Shown: positions 1 to 4,913 of the stretch, piece after piece
Layout of the letters: each line of letters opens with the position of its first letter
How positions within the stretch are numbered: the stretch's first letter is position 1
Source: Candidatus Altimarinota bacterium
Lineage (GTDB): Bacteria; Patescibacteriota; Gracilibacteria; UBA4473
DNA length: 8,831 nt
Assembly (NCBI GenBank): GCA_020630245.1
Contig: JAHDBZ010000007.1
Coordinates: 22,063 to 30,893 of the forward strand
Direction: 5' to 3'
Made by a program: the position numbers and the translations under genes
Notes under the pieces: model-generated
Told to the model about the DNA's origin: nothing
Databases searched by the model: none
Seen by the model: only the letters and a program-made list of their open reading frames with translations

Positions 1-1133
1 AGATCACGCATGATCAGCAGAGGACGTTTATACGGCACGAAACGCCGCGCAAAGACAATCGTCATCCAGCTCGGATCAAACAGATCTGAGTCCCGCAAGT
101 GACCTTCGAAGTGATAAAAACCAGGATTACTGTTAATCCAGTTAATCAGATCATGTTTGTTTTCATAACGCGCGGCTTCCAGTGCTTCGACTGGTACTTT
201 TTTCGGTACTTGTGACAGCACTGAAGGATCTTTGCGCCATTTCGGCAAATACGCATCGAAGAGTTTTCGCGTCGCCGGTGACGCCCAACGTACGTGATGC
301 ACCCCGTTTGTAATGGAAGTAAATTCATGGTCTGGAAACATCTGATCACAGACTTTCTTATGACTTTTGGCCACCCCATTGGTTTTTCCAGCTAGGTTCA
401 GGGCTAGGTGAGTCATATGCAACTGATCGTCAGTCGCCAACTCCCGAATATGCCACGGAATTTGATCTCCGAGCACCTGATAGGCCAAATCATAATCCCA
501 CTTATCGTGTCCAGCTGGTACCGGTGTGTGGGTCGTGAAACGGGTGATTTTTTTCACCTTTTCATCCTTCCAGTCATTCTGAGCCAAGAGTTCAAGTGTA
601 CTGAAAGCCGCATGACCTTCATTCAGGTGGTAATATTTGAGATTTTTGTACCCAAGAGCTTGGAGCATTTTCACCCCTCCAATCCCGAGGATCGCTTCTT
701 GTGCTACGCGGTGGTACGGATTTGACGGGTAGAGATATCGAGTGATGTCTCGATCCCAGACCGGATTGTCTCCCGAGTAAGTAGTGAGGAAATACACCAG
801 CGCTTTGTTCCCGCTTGGCGTAGTCGCTTCGTACTCATAAGCCCCTACCGTGACCTCTCGGTCTTCGATTCGAACTTTGACGGTTTCCGGCACCTTGCGC
901 ATGAAATGCTCTGGGTGAAATTTTGCGATATCTTCCTCTGACTGGTGGTAGATCAAACCAACCCCTACGGCTGGGTATTCTTTATCCGCAATCCCATACA
1001 TTAGATCCGCAGCCAGGACTCCCAGTCCGCCAGCGTAATTGGGAATGTCAGCCGAGAAGGCGAATTCCATAGAGAAATAGGCCACTTTGGCATTATGGGC
1101 CGCACTGATTTTCACGTTTTTTAAGAACTCCAT
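1..1133 (-). CDS. glgP: Alpha-glucan (glycogen/maltodextrin) phosphorylase, N-terminal part, cut by window edge
   Basis: The frame stays open from an ATG at 1133 to the window edge, giving 377 complete codons; the C-terminal part, including the PLP-lysine region, lies outside. The enzyme family (GT35) releases glucose-1-phosphate from alpha-1,4-glucans in the cytoplasm. Seen in the translation: YFSMEFAF (19-26), YAGGLGVLAADLMYG (33-47), NEGHAAF (171-177), THTPVPAGHD (201-210), SITNGVHHVRWASP (273-286) and FARRFVPYKRPLL (361-373). These are signatures of the short, MalP-like branch, which lacks the long N-terminal regulatory region of animal and E. coli GlgP. No Shine-Dalgarno precedes the start; the ATG follows an A/C-rich leader. 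It is the last minus-strand gene here, 154 nt after the Nudix gene and separated from it by a double palindrome. The family is secure; the natural glucan is not visible. Confidence 0.95.
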   Translation of the reverse strand, partial: MEFLKNVKISAAHNAKVAYFSMEFAFSADIPNYAGGLGVLAADLMYGIADKEYPAVGVGLIYHQSEEDIAKFHPEHFMRKVPETVKVRIEDREVTVGAYEYEATTPSGNKALVYFLTTYSGDNPVWDRDITRYLYPSNPYHRVAQEAILGIGGVKMLQALGYKNLKYYHLNEGHAAFSTLELLAQNDWKDEKVKKITRFTTHTPVPAGHDKWDYDLAYQVLGDQIPWHIRELATDDQLHMTHLALNLAGKTNGVAKSHKKVCDQMFPDHEFTSITNGVHHVRWASPATRKLFDAYLPKWRKDPSVLSQVPKKVPVEALEAARYENKHDLINWINSNPGFYHFEGHLRDSDLFDPSWMTIVFARRFVPYKRPLLIMRD

Positions 1134-1172
1134 GTTTTTGTTTTGAGGGGGGTTTTTGTTTTTACAGGGGTA

Positions 1173-1202
1173 ATTGTACGGTTAATTAATAGTTTCTAAC
1201 AA
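1173..1202 (-). promoter_or_regulatory. Candidate sigma-70-type promoter of the phosphorylase gene
   Basis: Read on the minus strand, TTGTTA (1202-1197) and TACAAT (1178-1173) are separated by 18 nt. TACAAT matches the -10 consensus at five of six positions and TTGTTA matches the -35 consensus at four of six. The predicted transcript starts near 1166, leaving a leader of about 33 nt. The -35 box is part of TTGTTAGAAAC, which resembles a motif in front of the Crp-like gene. This is pattern-based only. Confidence 0.45.
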
Positions 1203-1211
1203 GAAAAAACT

Positions 1212-1277
1212 CGTCATTCCAGCTTGGCTGGAATCAGGCGCATTGATGGATTAGATCCTGGGCAAGCCAGGATGACG
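1212..1277. repeat. 66-bp double-palindrome element (REP/MITE-like)
   Basis: The element starts CGTCAT and ends ATGACG. Its two ends of about 24 bp are imperfect inverted copies of each other. Each end is also a perfect hairpin: ATTCCAGC-TTG-GCTGGAAT at 1216-1234 and ATCCTGG-GCAAG-CCAGGAT at 1255-1273. It lies between the Nudix stop codon and the phosphorylase promoter. Elements with CGTCAT...ATGACG ends are a familiar kind of dispersed intergenic repeat in bacteria. Only one copy is visible here, so dispersal is inferred. In mRNA it could act as a terminator or 3' stabiliser for the Nudix transcript. Confidence 0.7.
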
Positions 1278-1287
1278 GCAAGATTGA

Positions 1288-1704
1288 CTAGTGATTTTCC
1301 GGATCAAAGAGCGCGGCAAACTGCGGTACGTTCGAATACATTAGATCCGGCAGAGAATCTTTGTCGACAAACTGGCAAGCATTGCACTCGCGCGAAGGCG
1401 TAAAATCAAGGTTTTCGACCGTCGTCTCATAAAACAACTGCAAGATCCACGAGCCAGTGCGATCGTGCTGGGCTGGCACAACGTAAGACGGCAAATCCGC
1501 CACGGACAAAGTCGTGATGCCCATTTCTTCTTGAAGTTCGCGGGCCACATTTTCCTGCGGATCTAAACCGTACTCCAAACCACCACCCGGAAACTCCCAC
1601 TTCCCATTGTCTTCCTGAACGATGAGAAACTTGGTTTTGGTGTCATCTAAAATAAGCGCCTTGGTACTGACTCGGTAAAAATTTGGCGGGATAAATTCGG
1701 TCAT
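1288..1704 (-). CDS. Nudix hydrolase (MutT-like), 138 aa
   Basis: This is a single Nudix domain, a family that hydrolyses nucleoside diphosphates linked to another group using Mg2+ or Mn2+. The Nudix box lies at residues 40-63: a GGG (40-42), then REL (55-57), E59, E60 and G62, which satisfies the REUxEExGU half. The first glutamate of the canonical GX5EX7 half is replaced by Leu47, which is unusual. The conserved leading strand KFLIVQEDNGKWEFPGGG (25-42) is intact and the length is typical for a single-domain enzyme. The substrate cannot be predicted. The start at 1704 has no Shine-Dalgarno and lies 33 nt after the GIY-YIG stop codon, just beyond a piece of tRNA 3' end (1721-1731), so it could be co-transcribed with tRNA-Ile and the nuclease. 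Confidence 0.93.
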   Translation of the reverse strand: MTEFIPPNFYRVSTKALILDDTKTKFLIVQEDNGKWEFPGGGLEYGLDPQENVARELQEEMGITTLSVADLPSYVVPAQHDRTGSWILQLFYETTVENLDFTPSRECNACQFVDKDSLPDLMYSNVPQFAALFDPENH

Positions 1705-1720
1705 GGAAACGAAAAAATGA

Positions 1721-1765
1721 TGGTGGGCACATGAGCTCTAACCATCCGCCTGCGGCGGATATGCG
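1721..1765 (-). repeat. Copy 1 of the hairpin repeat, fused to a tRNA-Ile 3'-end remnant
   Basis: On the minus strand this reads CGCATA, a 17-base palindrome core (ATCCGCCGCAGGCGGAT, 1744-1760), GGTTAGAGC, TCA, then TGTGCCCACCA. All parts except the hairpin and the TCA linker match the 5' end, D-loop and 3' end of the tRNA-Ile gene at 2018-2094. The 12 bases at 1720-1731 are identical to those at 2017-2028. It therefore resembles a tRNA-Ile whose anticodon and T arms (about 40 nt) were deleted and whose D-stem was replaced. It overlaps the last codons and stop of the GIY-YIG gene. Confidence 0.75.
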
Positions 1766-2007
1766 TCTAATTTTGTTTTGAGAAAATCTCTACCAGCACC
1801 GGACTTTAGGAATTTTTCTCGCCTTTTAGCTTCCTCAATAGTTTCCAATACTTCTCTATATACCAAAACCCAAGGACCTTTCCCTTTCGTCCAAGACCGA
1901 AATCCGTCATCACTATCGTGTTGAAGAATTCGTTTGTCTAAATCAGCAGTAAAACCTTTATACAATTTTCCCGCAGGATTACGGAGGACATAAACAAAAT
2001 AGGGCAT
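1738..2007 (-). CDS. Small GIY-YIG endonuclease-domain protein, 89 aa
   Basis: This is a stand-alone GIY-YIG domain of the UPF0213/YhbQ type. Seen: FVYVLRN (4-10) as the GIY strand, YKGFT (16-20) as the YIG strand, the conserved Arg26 and His30 in DLDKRILQH, and AKRREKFLKSG (60-70), which carries the family's helix with the catalytic-type glutamate Glu64 and Lys68. Family members cut or nick DNA, and many small ones have no known role. The ATG at 2007 lies 10 nt after the CCA end of tRNA-Ile on the same strand, so the two are likely co-transcribed. The last eight residues (AYPPQADG) and the stop codon are encoded by hairpin repeat copy 1, so the tail was probably acquired from the repeat. Whether this nuclease moves itself or the repeats is untested. 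Confidence 0.9.
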   Translation of the reverse strand: MPYFVYVLRNPAGKLYKGFTADLDKRILQHDSDDGFRSWTKGKGPWVLVYREVLETIEEAKRREKFLKSGAGRDFLKTKLDAYPPQADG

Positions 2008-2017
2008 TTTTACATTA

Positions 2018-2094
2018 TGGTGGGCACACCAAGACTTGAACTTGGGACCTCGTCCTTATCAGAGACGCGCTCTAACCAGCTGAGCTATGCGCCC
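2018..2094 (-). tRNA. tRNA-Ile, anticodon GAT
   Basis: All four arms fold. The acceptor GGGCGCA pairs with TGTGCCC (one G-T pair). The D arm is GCTC/GAGC with loop AGCTGGTTA. The anticodon stem CGTCT/GGACG carries loop CTGATAA, so the anticodon is GAT. The T arm is CCAAG/CTTGG with loop TTCAAGT. The discriminator is A and the CCA end is encoded in the DNA. It is 77 nt long. The GIY-YIG gene begins 10 nt downstream, and three hairpin repeats resembling the 5' end of this tRNA lie within 190 nt upstream. Confidence 0.97.
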
Positions 2095-2119
2095 GTAAGT
2101 AAAAATGATTTCTAGTCGT

Positions 2120-2149
2120 TCTAACCATCCGCCTGCGGCGGATATGCGC
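2120..2149 (-). repeat. Hairpin repeat copy 2
   Basis: The palindrome core is 2127-2143, ATCCGCC-TGC-GGCGGAT on the plus strand (perfect 7-bp stem, 3-nt loop), identical to the core of copy 1. It is flanked by TCTAACC and ATGCGC, which match the complement of the tRNA-Ile D-loop and 5' acceptor. It ends 26 nt upstream of the tRNA 5' end. Confidence 0.8.
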
Positions 2150-2176
2150 TCTTTTTGTAACAAAAGATTGCAAGAT

Positions 2177-2208
2177 TCTAACCATTGGCTTGTGGCCAAT
2201 ATAAACCC
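2177..2208 (-). repeat. Hairpin repeat copy 3, diverged
   Basis: The core is 2184-2200, ATTGGCT-TGT-GGCCAAT on the plus strand. The stem sequence differs from copies 1 and 2 on both arms yet still pairs at all seven positions (one T-G wobble). The left flank TCTAACC is kept. The right flank is ATAAACCC instead of ATGCGCCC, so the tRNA-like acceptor segment has decayed. Confidence 0.7.
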
Positions 2209-2249
2209 TCTTTGTCACTAAGGATCATCTGACCAAAACAACTACAGCG

Positions 2250-2281
2250 TCTAACCATCGGCCTGTGGCCGATATGCGCCC
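2250..2281 (-). repeat. Hairpin repeat copy 4
   Basis: The core is 2257-2273, ATCGGCC-TGT-GGCCGAT on the plus strand, a perfect 7-bp stem. Its flanks TCTAACC and ATGCGCCC give the best match to the tRNA-Ile 5' end: on the minus strand the copy begins GGGCGCATA, the same nine bases as the tRNA, and after the hairpin continues TGGTTAGA as in the tRNA D-loop. Confidence 0.8.
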
Positions 2282-2309
2282 ATCATACGATTGCTTAAAT
2301 AGCCGAGCG

Positions 2310-2337
2310 ATATTAGAAATTTATCCAAACCTGTCAA
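2310..2337 (-). promoter_or_regulatory. Candidate promoter for the tRNA-Ile / GIY-YIG transcript
   Basis: On the minus strand a perfect TTGACA (2337-2332) is followed after 16 nt by TAATAT (2315-2310). Transcription would start near 2303, upstream of hairpin copies 4, 3 and 2, so these would form a leader of about 210 nt in front of the tRNA. No better promoter was seen between the repeats and the tRNA. Confidence 0.5.
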
Positions 2338-2353
2338 AACTTAGTTCTAAGTT
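2338..2353 (-). terminator. Small dyad after the Crp-like gene, weak terminator candidate
   Basis: A perfect 7-bp dyad, AACTTAG-TT-CTAAGTT on the plus strand, lies 21 nt after the Crp-like stop codon. In the minus-strand transcript it can form a 6-bp stem with a GAAC tetraloop followed by only two further U residues. It abuts the -35 box of the candidate tRNA promoter, so it could equally be an operator. Support is weak. Confidence 0.3.
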
Positions 2354-2374
2354 CTAAACTCTCAGCACTTCCGG

Positions 2375-3034
2375 CTAGGCATTCTGCAACGCCTTGACCT
2401 GAATCTCGCCGGTCTTTTCGTTGATCTTAACCGTCCCAGATTTACGTAGCTCTCCTAGGATCCGAGTGACCGTTACTCGATTCAGGCCCACGCGTTCGGC
2501 GAGTCTTTGGTGTGAGATCTTAATCGGAAAGCGGAAGACCTTCCCAAATACCGTTCGTTCTTGCTTGGCTTTCATACGCAAGAGCTCATCGACAACTTGT
2601 TGCTTGGCTGGACGAACCAGCGACGCTAGACGGTTTTCATAATACGTCAGACGATCGGCGAGTAGTTGCATAAAACGAAAACAGAGTTCGTTATTTTGCG
2701 CGAGCGCGTGGAGAAAAACTTTCTTCGGCGTCCGACAGATAAAACTTTTACGAACGACTTTCGCCGTGTAAACCGTTTTATAGTTACTCACGTTACCAAA
2801 GACTTCTCCGGGAACGATCGTTTCGATTGTAATTTTCTTGCCTTCCTCTTCGAGGTAAAGCTCTACCTCTCCTTCTTTGAGAATAAAAACATCTTCGGCT
2901 GGTTGCTCTGGAGAAAATAAAATTTCCCCCTGCTGATAAACCTGACTGTTGGTAGTATTTGGAAGTTTAGCCAATTCTGAAGGTTCGAGACCTTCATAAA
3001 GATCGGTGTCCTGTACGCAGAAAAAGAAATCCAT
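2375..3034 (-). CDS. Crp/Fnr-family transcription regulator, 219 aa
   Basis: The layout is typical of the family: an N-terminal cyclic-nucleotide-type beta-roll (about 12-110, with YQQGEILFSPEQPAEDVFIL at 33-52, KEGEVEL at 53-59 and PGEVFG at 75-80), a dimer helix (about 112-140) and a winged HTH (ISHQRLAERVGLNRVTVTRI, 173-192). In E. coli CRP the recognition helix has R-E-x-x-x-R; here it is R-V-T-V-T-R, so the operator probably differs from TGTGA-N6-TCACA. The phosphate-binding cassette after GEVFG lacks the Arg-Ser pair that binds cAMP, and the four-cysteine pattern of FNR is absent. The effector is therefore unknown. The gene diverges from the lipoprotein-ccdA-trxB-murC operon, which is a natural candidate target. 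There is no Shine-Dalgarno. It ends with TAG. Confidence 0.93.
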   Translation of the reverse strand: MDFFFCVQDTDLYEGLEPSELAKLPNTTNSQVYQQGEILFSPEQPAEDVFILKEGEVELYLEEEGKKITIETIVPGEVFGNVSNYKTVYTAKVVRKSFICRTPKKVFLHALAQNNELCFRFMQLLADRLTYYENRLASLVRPAKQQVVDELLRMKAKQERTVFGKVFRFPIKISHQRLAERVGLNRVTVTRILGELRKSGTVKINEKTGEIQVKALQNA

Positions 3035-3043
3035 GATAATAGT

Positions 3044-3058
3044 TTGTTAGTAACACAA
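3044..3058. promoter_or_regulatory. Candidate operator in front of the Crp-like gene
   Basis: The dyad TGTTA-G-TAACA (3045-3055) lies inside TTGTTAGTAACACAA, 10 nt upstream of the regulator's ATG. TTGTTAGTAAC matches TTGTTAGAAAC at the phosphorylase -35 box (10 of 11 bases). Its first seven bases also occur in a second dyad at 3172-3184. The position suits autoregulation by the Crp-like protein. Binding is not shown. Confidence 0.35.
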
Positions 3059-3087
3059 TTTCACCATGCCACAGCATTTTCAAAAAA

Positions 3088-3114
3088 GCTACCAATATAT
3101 CGTTTTGTGGTAGC
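3088..3114. other. Inverted repeat in the divergent intergenic region
   Basis: GCTACCA (3088-3094) and TGGTAGC (3108-3114) are perfect inverted copies with a 13-nt gap. The gap contains most of CAATATATCG (3093-3102), which recurs at 3181-3190 beside the second TTGTTAG dyad. It could be a protein-binding site or a stem-loop in the leader of the Crp-like mRNA. Nothing else recognisable lies between 3059 and 3150. Confidence 0.4.
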
Positions 3115-3154
3115 AGGGATTACATATAGACGTAGTCATGATTACGGCACTACT

Positions 3155-3184
3155 TTGACCAATATGGGTAAATTGTTAGACAAT
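3155..3184 (+). promoter_or_regulatory. Candidate promoter and operator of the redox operon
   Basis: TTGACC (3155-3160) and GACAAT (3179-3184) are 18 nt apart, matching the consensus boxes at five and four positions. The dyad ATTGT-TAG-ACAAT (3172-3184) covers the -10 box, where a bound regulator would block transcription. The leader would be about 40 nt, ending in TAAAC just before the lipoprotein ATG. Confidence 0.4.
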
Positions 3185-3231
3185 ATATCGGTAAATGAAA
3201 ACCTTTCTAACCTCTTAACCCAATCTTAAAC

Positions 3232-4041
3232 ATGAAAGCTTTACTACTACTTATCCCGGCTTTGGTGCTCGTTGGATGCACAACACCAAGTCAATCTAAT
3301 AATACAAACCAAACACCAACGGCTGTTTCTCAGGAGGCCGAGCAAGCACTTGAAAAAAGTGTCGAAACAAATGCCGTTGCTTCTGGTAAATACGAAGAAT
3401 TTACCTCAGAGACTCGTCAATCTCTCGAAGAAGCGAACCAACCATACGTGGTTTTTTTCCACGCTAACTGGTGTAGCTGGTGTCGTGCGCGTAATGCGGA
3501 AATCTTAGCCGCTATCGATACTCTTCCTGAAAACACTCGGATTCTCAAAGCCGACTACGACAAAAATGAAGAACTCAAAAAAGAGTTCGGCGTCAACAAG
3601 CAAGACACCTACGTCTTTGTAGATAGCAATGGTGAAGCGACACTCAAAATGGGCGCTAGCACGGAAACGATTGAAAACTTCTTTGCAAATAACGAGGTAA
3701 CGCCTGGAGAAGAACGCCCTGAAGGACTTGGGTCTTACGTACACTACGACGCAGACATCGTTGAAACATTTAAAGGACGTAAAGCCTACGCTTACTTTTT
3801 CCACGCTGACTGGTGTCCAAGCTGTGTCACGGAAGAAGCAAATATCAAAGCCTCTATTGCTGACCGAAGCCTCCCAAAGAACACGAATATCTTTAAAGTT
3901 GACTACGACACCGCTACCGAACTAAGAAAAGAATACGGCGTCACAGGCCAACACACATTTGTCTTCTTCGACAAAGAAGGCAATCACGTAGAAACCAAAC
4001 GTGGTGTTACGAAAGATGATCTCATCGCATATTTCCAGTAG
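3232..4041 (+). CDS. Secreted lipoprotein with two tandem thioredoxin-like domains, 269 aa
   Basis: A lipoprotein signal (hydrophobic 3-14, lipobox LVGC with Cys16) is followed by a polar linker and two similar thioredoxin-like domains. Domain 1 has FFHANWCSWC with the CxxC at 81-84; domain 2 has FFHADWCPSC with the CxxC at 195-198. Each continues with a [K]xDYDxxxELxKE[FY]GV segment. The two domains align through most of their length, which points to internal duplication. The residue that is normally the conserved cis-Pro before the fifth strand is Asp125 in QDTYVFV and His241 in QHTFVFF. The protein would face outside the membrane and act as a dithiol oxidoreductase. With CcdA and TrxB next door it is probably the acceptor of electrons from the cytoplasm. 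The start fits the signal peptide and has no Shine-Dalgarno. Confidence 0.93.
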   Translation: MKALLLLIPALVLVGCTTPSQSNNTNQTPTAVSQEAEQALEKSVETNAVASGKYEEFTSETRQSLEEANQPYVVFFHANWCSWCRARNAEILAAIDTLPENTRILKADYDKNEELKKEFGVNKQDTYVFVDSNGEATLKMGASTETIENFFANNEVTPGEERPEGLGSYVHYDADIVETFKGRKAYAYFFHADWCPSCVTEEANIKASIADRSLPKNTNIFKVDYDTATELRKEYGVTGQHTFVFFDKEGNHVETKRGVTKDDLIAYFQ

Positions 4042-4058
4042 AACAACATCTTGATGTG

Positions 4059-4084
4059 GAGGGACAGGCTGCAACCTGACCCTC
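4059..4084 (+). other. Intercistronic hairpin between the lipoprotein and ccdA genes
   Basis: GAGGG-A-CAGG, loop CTGCAA, CCTG-A-CCCTC forms a 9-bp stem with one symmetrical A-A mismatch. It is not followed by a T run, so it is more likely an mRNA processing, stability or partial-attenuation site than a full terminator. It sits 36 nt before the ccdA start. Confidence 0.55.
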
Positions 4085-4120
4085 TTCTCATCTACTCAAC
4101 TTCTCATCCTCTTATCTAAC

Positions 4121-4855
4121 ATGGAATTCCTTCCCCTATCATTTTTAGCCGGTGTCCTCACTATATTAGCCCCGTGCGTCCTGCCAGTTTTGCCCATCAT
4201 CGTCGGTGGAAGCATCACGGAGCACAACCCATGGCGACCGGTAATCATCACCCTCAGCTTGGCTGGATCAATTGTATTTTTCACATTGATTCTTAAAGCC
4301 ACAACCGCTTTCATCGCTATCCCAGACCAGTTCTGGAAGCTGTTCTCTGGTGGAATCGTACTGATCTTTGCGCTGACGCTGCTCTTTCCAAATCTGTGGG
4401 CACGCATCAGCAGCAAGCTAGGCCTAGGGAGTTCTACCCACCACTGGCTCGAGGCTTCGACCCAAAAACAAGGGATTCTCGGAATGATTATGGTAGGAGC
4501 CGCCCTTGGTCCCGTCTTTGCTAGCTGCAGCCCAACGTACTTTTTTATCCTGGGAACCGTATTACCGATGAATTTTTTCTTGGGATTGCTCAATCTCATT
4601 ACCTACGCCCTCGGACTGGCAGCGGTTATGTTTTTGATCGCTTACGCTGGACAACGAGTCATGAGAAGTCTGAAAATTGCCGCGGATCCGAATGGAAAAT
4701 TTAAAAAAATTCTCGGCGTACTTTTCCTGATTGTTGGGCTCGCCATCATCACGGGCATGGACAAAAAATTCGAGGCCTACTTACTCGACCAGGGCTGGGG
4801 AGATTTTTCTCAGTTTGAACAAAGCCTCATCGACAAAGTAAACGACGCACAGTAA
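4121..4855 (+). CDS. ccdA: CcdA-type thiol-disulfide transmembrane electron carrier, 244 aa
   Basis: CcdA/DsbD-beta proteins pass reducing equivalents across the membrane from cytoplasmic thioredoxin to outside thiol proteins. The two redox cysteines are visible in their usual contexts: Cys19 in LAPCVLPVLP (TM1) and Cys136 in GPVFASCSPTYFFILG (TM4). Six hydrophobic segments can be traced near 6-30, 42-64, 73-91, 118-142, 150-176 and 196-214, matching the six-helix family. The two halves are pseudo-symmetric, as in other members. The length is normal. It follows the lipoprotein by 79 nt and precedes trxB by 58 nt, giving donor, membrane carrier and acceptor in one transcript. There is no Shine-Dalgarno; the ATG follows TCTAAC. 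Confidence 0.93.
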   Translation: MEFLPLSFLAGVLTILAPCVLPVLPIIVGGSITEHNPWRPVIITLSLAGSIVFFTLILKATTAFIAIPDQFWKLFSGGIVLIFALTLLFPNLWARISSKLGLGSSTHHWLEASTQKQGILGMIMVGAALGPVFASCSPTYFFILGTVLPMNFFLGLLNLITYALGLAAVMFLIAYAGQRVMRSLKIAADPNGKFKKILGVLFLIVGLAIITGMDKKFEAYLLDQGWGDFSQFEQSLIDKVNDAQ

Positions 4856-4859
4856 TCTT

Positions 4860-4891
4860 GCCTTTATAACGAAAAAAATTAACTTAAAGGC
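4860..4891 (+). other. Intercistronic inverted repeat between ccdA and trxB
   Basis: GCCTTTA (4860-4866) and TAAAGGC (4885-4891) pair perfectly over 7 bp with an 18-nt A/T-rich loop. No T run follows. It begins 4 nt after the ccdA stop and may mark an mRNA processing or stability site. Confidence 0.4.
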
Positions 4892-4913
4892 CCTTAATTT
4901 AAATCGACGAAAC

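Noticed and set aside
408..725. Open frame of 105 codons on the plus strand
   Set aside because: It lies antisense inside the phosphorylase gene, whose translation carries all expected motifs; this frame shows none.
2120..2281. CRISPR array
   Set aside because: The repeats are few, their stems differ in sequence, spacing is irregular, no cas gene is present, and the flanks match a tRNA.
2375..3034. FNR-type oxygen sensor with an iron-sulfur cluster
   Set aside because: The N-terminal cysteine cluster is absent; the few cysteines (6, 100, 118) do not form the pattern.
3044..3229. 61-codon frame between the divergent genes
   Set aside because: It has no protein-like character, covers the promoter and operator candidates, and starts only 10 nt from the regulator's start on the other strand.
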